Shown here piece by piece: positions 60,827 to 64,000 of a DNA stretch of 64,000 nucleotides; within the stretch, counting starts at the first letter, position 1; each line of letters starts with the position of its first letter. Below the pieces are notes generated by a model. The model ran no database searches. It worked only from the letters and a program-made list of their open reading frames with translations, and had not been told where the DNA came from. Location: contig JAJEIE010000025.1 in assembly GCA_022827625.1 (NCBI GenBank), forward strand, positions 62,001-126,000. The letters are read 5' to 3'. A program made the translations under genes and the position numbers. Source of the DNA: Candidatus Poribacteria bacterium. GTDB lineage: Bacteria; Poribacteria; WGA-4E; WGA-3G.

Positions 60827-62005
60827 ATGAGCACGAATGAATCACCAGTGAAAGAAACTTACCGCGCGACTGCGTTTGCAGATTTCCAACCCGAACTTTC
60901 GGCACCGGGTGCTACACCCGAAAGGTTGGCATACCTGAAGGAGCACGGTTTTGTTATTATCAACGACTTTGTTGATAACCCTTGGATTCCTATTCTTCGA
61001 GAGGCAGGTCGCCGTGTTACCGAAGCATGTGCACCCGAACACGTTTACGATAAAATCGACTGTTCAAAGGGCTATGTCCATCGCGCAGCGGAAGACGAAC
61101 CGTGGGCAATCCGAGGCCTCATCCACCCCGCTTTCGAGGAACCGAGTTTCGCCGAGTTCCACGGATCTTCGGATTTTTTAGACTTTGTTGCTTCATGGTG
61201 CCACGGGCTTCAGCCTGAGGATATGACATTTAGTGGGATGCTCCTGTGGGCGAATCCTCGGCGGAACGAGAATGGTCCGAGTTGGCATAGAGATGTGACG
61301 TGGTGGGGCGACGGAGCGGGCTACTTCTCACAGCGCGAAGTCCGCGGCGATACCCCTGAAGACTATTCCGAAGAGGTCGAACGGATCCGCTGGAAAGAAA
61401 TTCAAGAAAGCAATGAGAAACGAATTACCGAACGAAACGGGGTGAGCATGTTTTTGGCACTCACAGACGACGAATGCCATGAACTCATTCCGGGTAGCCA
61501 CCATCGATGGCGCACCCCTTTTGAACACGACGTGCTACTTCCACAGGCGATGAAGGATCAGGGTGTCCCGCATACACCGAGTTGGAACGGAAAGGATCCG
61601 TTGCCCGATCAGGTCGCCATTCGGCTCAAGCCCGGCGAGGCACTCATCCGCAACGGCAACAACATCCACACAGGACACACCGTGCCTGAGCGCGAGCGCA
61701 ACACCTTGTCAATCGGTTGGTCGAAATGGTCGGGCGAGTCCACCGGTGAACCGTCGGTTGCAGATGCACGAAACGCTTGGCAGCTCGATCCGGCTGTTCG
61801 AGAGGCACTCCCGCACGCCTGGATGCAAACAGCGTGGGATCGCTGGGCAGCGACCCAGAAACTCGGAGATACGCTCGAAGACCGATACGCCGGTTATGAC
61901 GTTCGGCAGATTAAATCCGGGAAAGTTGCCGGGTGGCGTACGGAGTTGGAACGTCAAGCGGCAGCAGCAGGGGATGCATGGGAAGCCTTCCAGACGGCTG
62001 TCTAA
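60827..62005 (+). CDS. Phytanoyl-CoA dioxygenase family protein
   Basis: This is a 392-residue, longer variant of the family. Iron ligands are H-R-D in SWHRDVTWWGDG and H in NNIHTGHTVPERERNT. An extended insertion and C-terminus (VREALPHAWMQTAWDRWAATQ) distinguish it from the shorter paralogues. GGAGG precedes the ATG. It is monocistronic, ending at the hairpin at 62047. Confidence 0.9.
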   Translation: MSTNESPVKETYRATAFADFQPELSAPGATPERLAYLKEHGFVIINDFVDNPWIPILREAGRRVTEACAPEHVYDKIDCSKGYVHRAAEDEPWAIRGLIHPAFEEPSFAEFHGSSDFLDFVASWCHGLQPEDMTFSGMLLWANPRRNENGPSWHRDVTWWGDGAGYFSQREVRGDTPEDYSEEVERIRWKEIQESNEKRITERNGVSMFLALTDDECHELIPGSHHRWRTPFEHDVLLPQAMKDQGVPHTPSWNGKDPLPDQVAIRLKPGEALIRNGNNIHTGHTVPERERNTLSIGWSKWSGESTGEPSVADARNAWQLDPAVREALPHAWMQTAWDRWAATQKLGDTLEDRYAGYDVRQIKSGKVAGWRTELERQAAAAGDAWEAFQTAV

Positions 62006-62046
62006 ATCCATGCAGTTAATTTTAGGATTATTGGATACATGCTGAC

Positions 62047-62077
62047 AGGCGAGGTGTCTGAACCTCGCCTACTTATT
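62047..62077 (+). terminator. Hairpin terminator downstream of PhyH
   Basis: AGGCGAGGT (62047-62055) pairs with ACCTCGCCT (62062-62070), followed by ACTTATTTT. It lies 42 nt after the PhyH stop. The GGCGAGGT stem resembles the one at 57997. Confidence 0.75.
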
Positions 62078-62165
62078 TTAGAGAAAATTTGAAAGCAACT
62101 AAAGTTTGGACAAATATACCGAGGTATGATAAAATAACGTGAACTCGATAAAAGTCTGACTTGTA

Positions 62166-62312
62166 CCGCAAACTGTATGAAATTTCAGAAAATAATTGGG
62201 TAATAGACGGGCAATGAATTGCCCTACTACAAACGGGTTTGTTCGTAGTAGTGCGATTTATCGCACGTTCAGAAATTACTGAATTAATAAATTAATCTTC
62301 ATTTAGTTTGCG
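62166..62312. repeat. Long nested hairpin repeat element, copy 3 (core without module)
   Basis: This 147-bp element has the same CGCAAACT/AGTTTGCG ends and core order as copy 1, but hairpins GGGCAAT/ATTGCCC and TGCGAT/ATCGCA have plain loops. It is therefore the uninterrupted core. A free copy of the module lies 28 bp further at 62340. Confidence 0.85.
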
Positions 62313-62339
62313 AAGCGCACGCCATCCCCTAAAAGTTTT

Positions 62340-62372
62340 GCGGCGTACTCGCCCAGATGCGATGTGCATCGT
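62340..62372. repeat. Free copy of the GCGGCGTACTCG module
   Basis: The sequence GCGGCGTACTCG followed by CCCAGATGCGATGTGCAT is the same module found inside hairpin loops at 38020 (copy 1) and 50284 (copy 2). Here it lies outside the core, near the ATP-grasp gene. Confidence 0.75.
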
Positions 62373-62469
62373 GCTACAATTTATGGCGCTGAGAGAAAAA
62401 AATACAACCTTTAGCATTGCGGAATCATCAGATTCTTAGCGGCATCAAGGTAGAGGAGGTTCATCGCTA

Positions 62470-63912
62470 ATGACAGGACTTGATGGATATAACACTGAAG
62501 GATTTTACGACGAAATGTTCGCGCCCGATGGGAGCGCGCGGCCTGCCGCTCAGATATTGATGGAGCGGATTGAAAGTTTTCCTGATGGCGAACTCAACCG
62601 TCGTCAAATTGCTGCCGAATACGCTTTGCTTCGGATGGGCATCACCTTCAATGTCTATGCCGACGAACAGGGCATCGAAAAAATCTTTCCTTTTGATCTT
62701 ATCCCGCGGATTATTGGGGCAAATGAATGGAACTGGATAGAACGCGGCCTCAAACAGCGTATCCACGCACTCAACCTATTCATCGATGACGTTTACCACG
62801 ACCAGAAAATCCTTAAAGACGGCGTGGTCCCCTCTGATATCGTGCTTTCATCAGAACGCTACCTTAAGCAGGGCATCGGTTTAGACCCGCCACGCGGCAT
62901 TTGGTGTCATATTACCGGCACAGATTTGGTGCGCGACAGCGATGGACAAATCTACGTCTTGGAAGATAATCTGGGTTGCCCATCTGGTGTTTCTTATGTA
63001 GTGGAAAACCGGCAGTTAATGAAGCGGACGTTTCCGCAGCTTTTCGGGATGTCACAGATCCAACCTGTGGAAGATTATCCGAGCCATCTGTTAAATACGC
63101 TGCGCTACCTTGTAACCGATAGAGTGTCTTCCCCTGAAGTTGCTCTCCTCACACCCGGCATCTATAATTCTGCGTACTTTGAGCACTCCTTCCTCGCGCA
63201 ACAGATGGGGGTCGAATTAGTGGAGGGGCGCGATCTCGTCGTGATGGACGGATTTGTTCACGCCCGAACAACAAAAGGTTTTGAACGCGTCGATGTCCTC
63301 TACCGCCGAATCAATGACGACTTCCTCGACCCGAAAGCGTTCAAATCCGAATCAATGCTCGGTGTACCCGGTCTAATGGATGTATACAAAGCAGGACGCA
63401 TCGCGCTCGTCAATGCTCCCGGCACCTGTGTCGCTGACGACAAAGTCGTCTGCTCGTTCGTGCCACAGATTATCAAGTACTATCTTGATGAAGATATTAT
63501 CGTCCCAAACGTCCCGACCTTTATGTGCTGGGAAGATTCAGATCGGAAATATGTACTCGAGCATCTCGATGAACTCGTTGTGAAGGAAGCGAACCAGTCT
63601 GGCGGGTATGGGATGCTAATTGGTCCACACTCGACCCGGGCAGAGCAGGAAGAGTTTGCCCGTCGCATTAAAGACAATCCGCGTAACTACATCGCGCAAC
63701 CGACGCTCTCGCTTTCACGCGTCCCCGTTCTTATTGAGGACCATCTTGAAGGACGACACGTTGACTTACGTCCGTTTATCCTTTACGGCGAAGACATCTA
63801 TGTGCTTCCGGGTGGACTAACACGGGTCGCTCTTAAGAAAGGCTCGTTGGTCGTTAATTCGTCCCAAGGGGGCGGTAGTAAGGATACATGGGTCTTGTCA
63901 GGTCCGGTATAG
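62470..63912 (+). CDS. Circularly permuted ATP-grasp protein (DUF404/DUF407)
   Basis: This 480-residue protein begins MTGLDGYNTEGFYDEMF and has the family blocks FNVYADEQGIEKIFPFDLIPRIIG, YVLEDNLGCPSGVSYVVENR, and the C-terminal GGYGMLIGP and RPFILYGEDIYVLPGGLTRVAL. The fold is an ATP-grasp with permuted order and predicted peptide-ligase activity. It is adjacent to an alpha-E domain protein, a well-known pairing, often with a transglutaminase-like protease. AGAGGAGG precedes the ATG. Confidence 0.93.
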   Translation: MTGLDGYNTEGFYDEMFAPDGSARPAAQILMERIESFPDGELNRRQIAAEYALLRMGITFNVYADEQGIEKIFPFDLIPRIIGANEWNWIERGLKQRIHALNLFIDDVYHDQKILKDGVVPSDIVLSSERYLKQGIGLDPPRGIWCHITGTDLVRDSDGQIYVLEDNLGCPSGVSYVVENRQLMKRTFPQLFGMSQIQPVEDYPSHLLNTLRYLVTDRVSSPEVALLTPGIYNSAYFEHSFLAQQMGVELVEGRDLVVMDGFVHARTTKGFERVDVLYRRINDDFLDPKAFKSESMLGVPGLMDVYKAGRIALVNAPGTCVADDKVVCSFVPQIIKYYLDEDIIVPNVPTFMCWEDSDRKYVLEHLDELVVKEANQSGGYGMLIGPHSTRAEQEEFARRIKDNPRNYIAQPTLSLSRVPVLIEDHLEGRHVDLRPFILYGEDIYVLPGGLTRVALKKGSLVVNSSQGGGSKDTWVLSGPV

Positions 63913-63921
63913 GAGGGTATA

Positions 63922-64000
63922 ATGCTCAGTCGCGTTGCAGAATCAATTTATTGGATGAGCCGCTATATCGAACGCGCCGAAAACGTTGCCCGTTTCGTTG
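63922..64000 (+). CDS. Alpha-E domain protein (5' end only)
   Basis: The window ends 26 codons into this gene. It begins MLSRVAESIYWMSRYIERAE, the invariant start of alpha-E (DUF403) proteins. AGGAGG lies just before the ATG, 9 nt after the ATP-grasp stop, so the two form an operon. Confidence 0.93.
   Translation, partial: MLSRVAESIYWMSRYIERAENVARFV

Larger units (their letters stand above)
62006..62469. other. Intergenic region with terminator, repeat element and module
   Basis: These 464 bp contain the terminator at 62047, a weak promoter candidate (TTGGAC 62106-62111, TAAAAT 62130-62135, 18 bp apart), the long repeat (62166-62312), and a separate module (62340-62372). AGAGGAGG precedes the ATP-grasp start. 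No ORF is credible. Confidence 0.6.

Noticed and set aside
1-64000. tRNA, rRNA or prophage genes
   Set aside because: I saw no tRNA T-arm or cloverleaf context, no rRNA sequence, and no integrase, terminase or capsid-like proteins. A covariance-model search was not possible.

Overview
The window looks like a chromosomal segment of an environmental bacterium of the Poribacteria / Planctomycetes type. That assignment is an inference from gene content: eight phytanoyl-CoA dioxygenase (PhyH) genes with nine PhyH domains in 64 kb, Cys-type sulfatases, secreted LamG proteins, dockerin-like EF-hand repeats used outside any cellulosome, a cohesin-like domain, Uma2 nucleases, a PHM-like copper monooxygenase and many small hairpin repeats. 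I see no rRNA, tRNA, CRISPR array, transposase or prophage gene. Genes lie on both strands with short gaps, and most have a clear Shine-Dalgarno sequence.

Layout. 1-9.2 kb is mostly housekeeping: a zinc-finger-less DnaJ (cut by the window edge), asd-mtnK, an HU protein behind a consensus promoter, a GHMP sugar kinase, MoxR ATPase, a nucleotidyltransferase pair, UDP-glucose dehydrogenase, DUF309. 9.2-24.9 kb is catabolic and secreted: a PHM-like copper monooxygenase with dockerin repeats, methyltransferase-PhyH, amidohydrolase, nitrilase, enolase-superfamily dehydratase, CPBP protease, alcohol dehydrogenase, a GIY-YIG-like protein and a 922-residue secreted metzincin. 25.0-29.2 kb is a regulatory island: a Rieske-GAF-PAS-sigma54 AAA+-Fis activator divergent from a creatinase/M24-fold protein plus a VOC protein, separated by a near-perfect sigma-54 promoter and several palindromes. 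29.2-45.8 kb holds membrane proteins, a GH32-like hydrolase, two sulfatases, a creatininase, LamG, a double-PhyH protein, a metallo-beta-lactamase-like/cupin fusion, an oxidoreductase and a cysteine desulfurase. 45.8-57.5 kb is accessory or defence-like: toxin-antitoxin-like pairs, two Uma2 genes, an acyl-activating enzyme, DUF362, PhyH, a fused restriction-modification protein, a trypsin-like protease and a DUF433/PIN-like pair between direct repeats. 57.5-64 kb has a possible small RNA locus, LamG plus duplicated PhyH genes, another PhyH, and a circularly permuted ATP-grasp / alpha-E operon.

Most notable. (1) The iron-sulfur (Rieske) sigma54 activator and the adjacent sigma54 promoter form a self-contained, testable redox-linked circuit whose target enzyme has lost canonical M24 metal ligands. 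(2) A nested hairpin repeat family in which a roughly 110-bp core sits inside a 20-bp palindrome, can be in either orientation, and carries a roughly 33-bp module in different hairpin loops in different copies. (3) A second small repeat that also occurs in frame inside two coding sequences. (4) A cluster of oxygenase, restriction, protease and toxin-like genes with direct repeats around the toxin pair.
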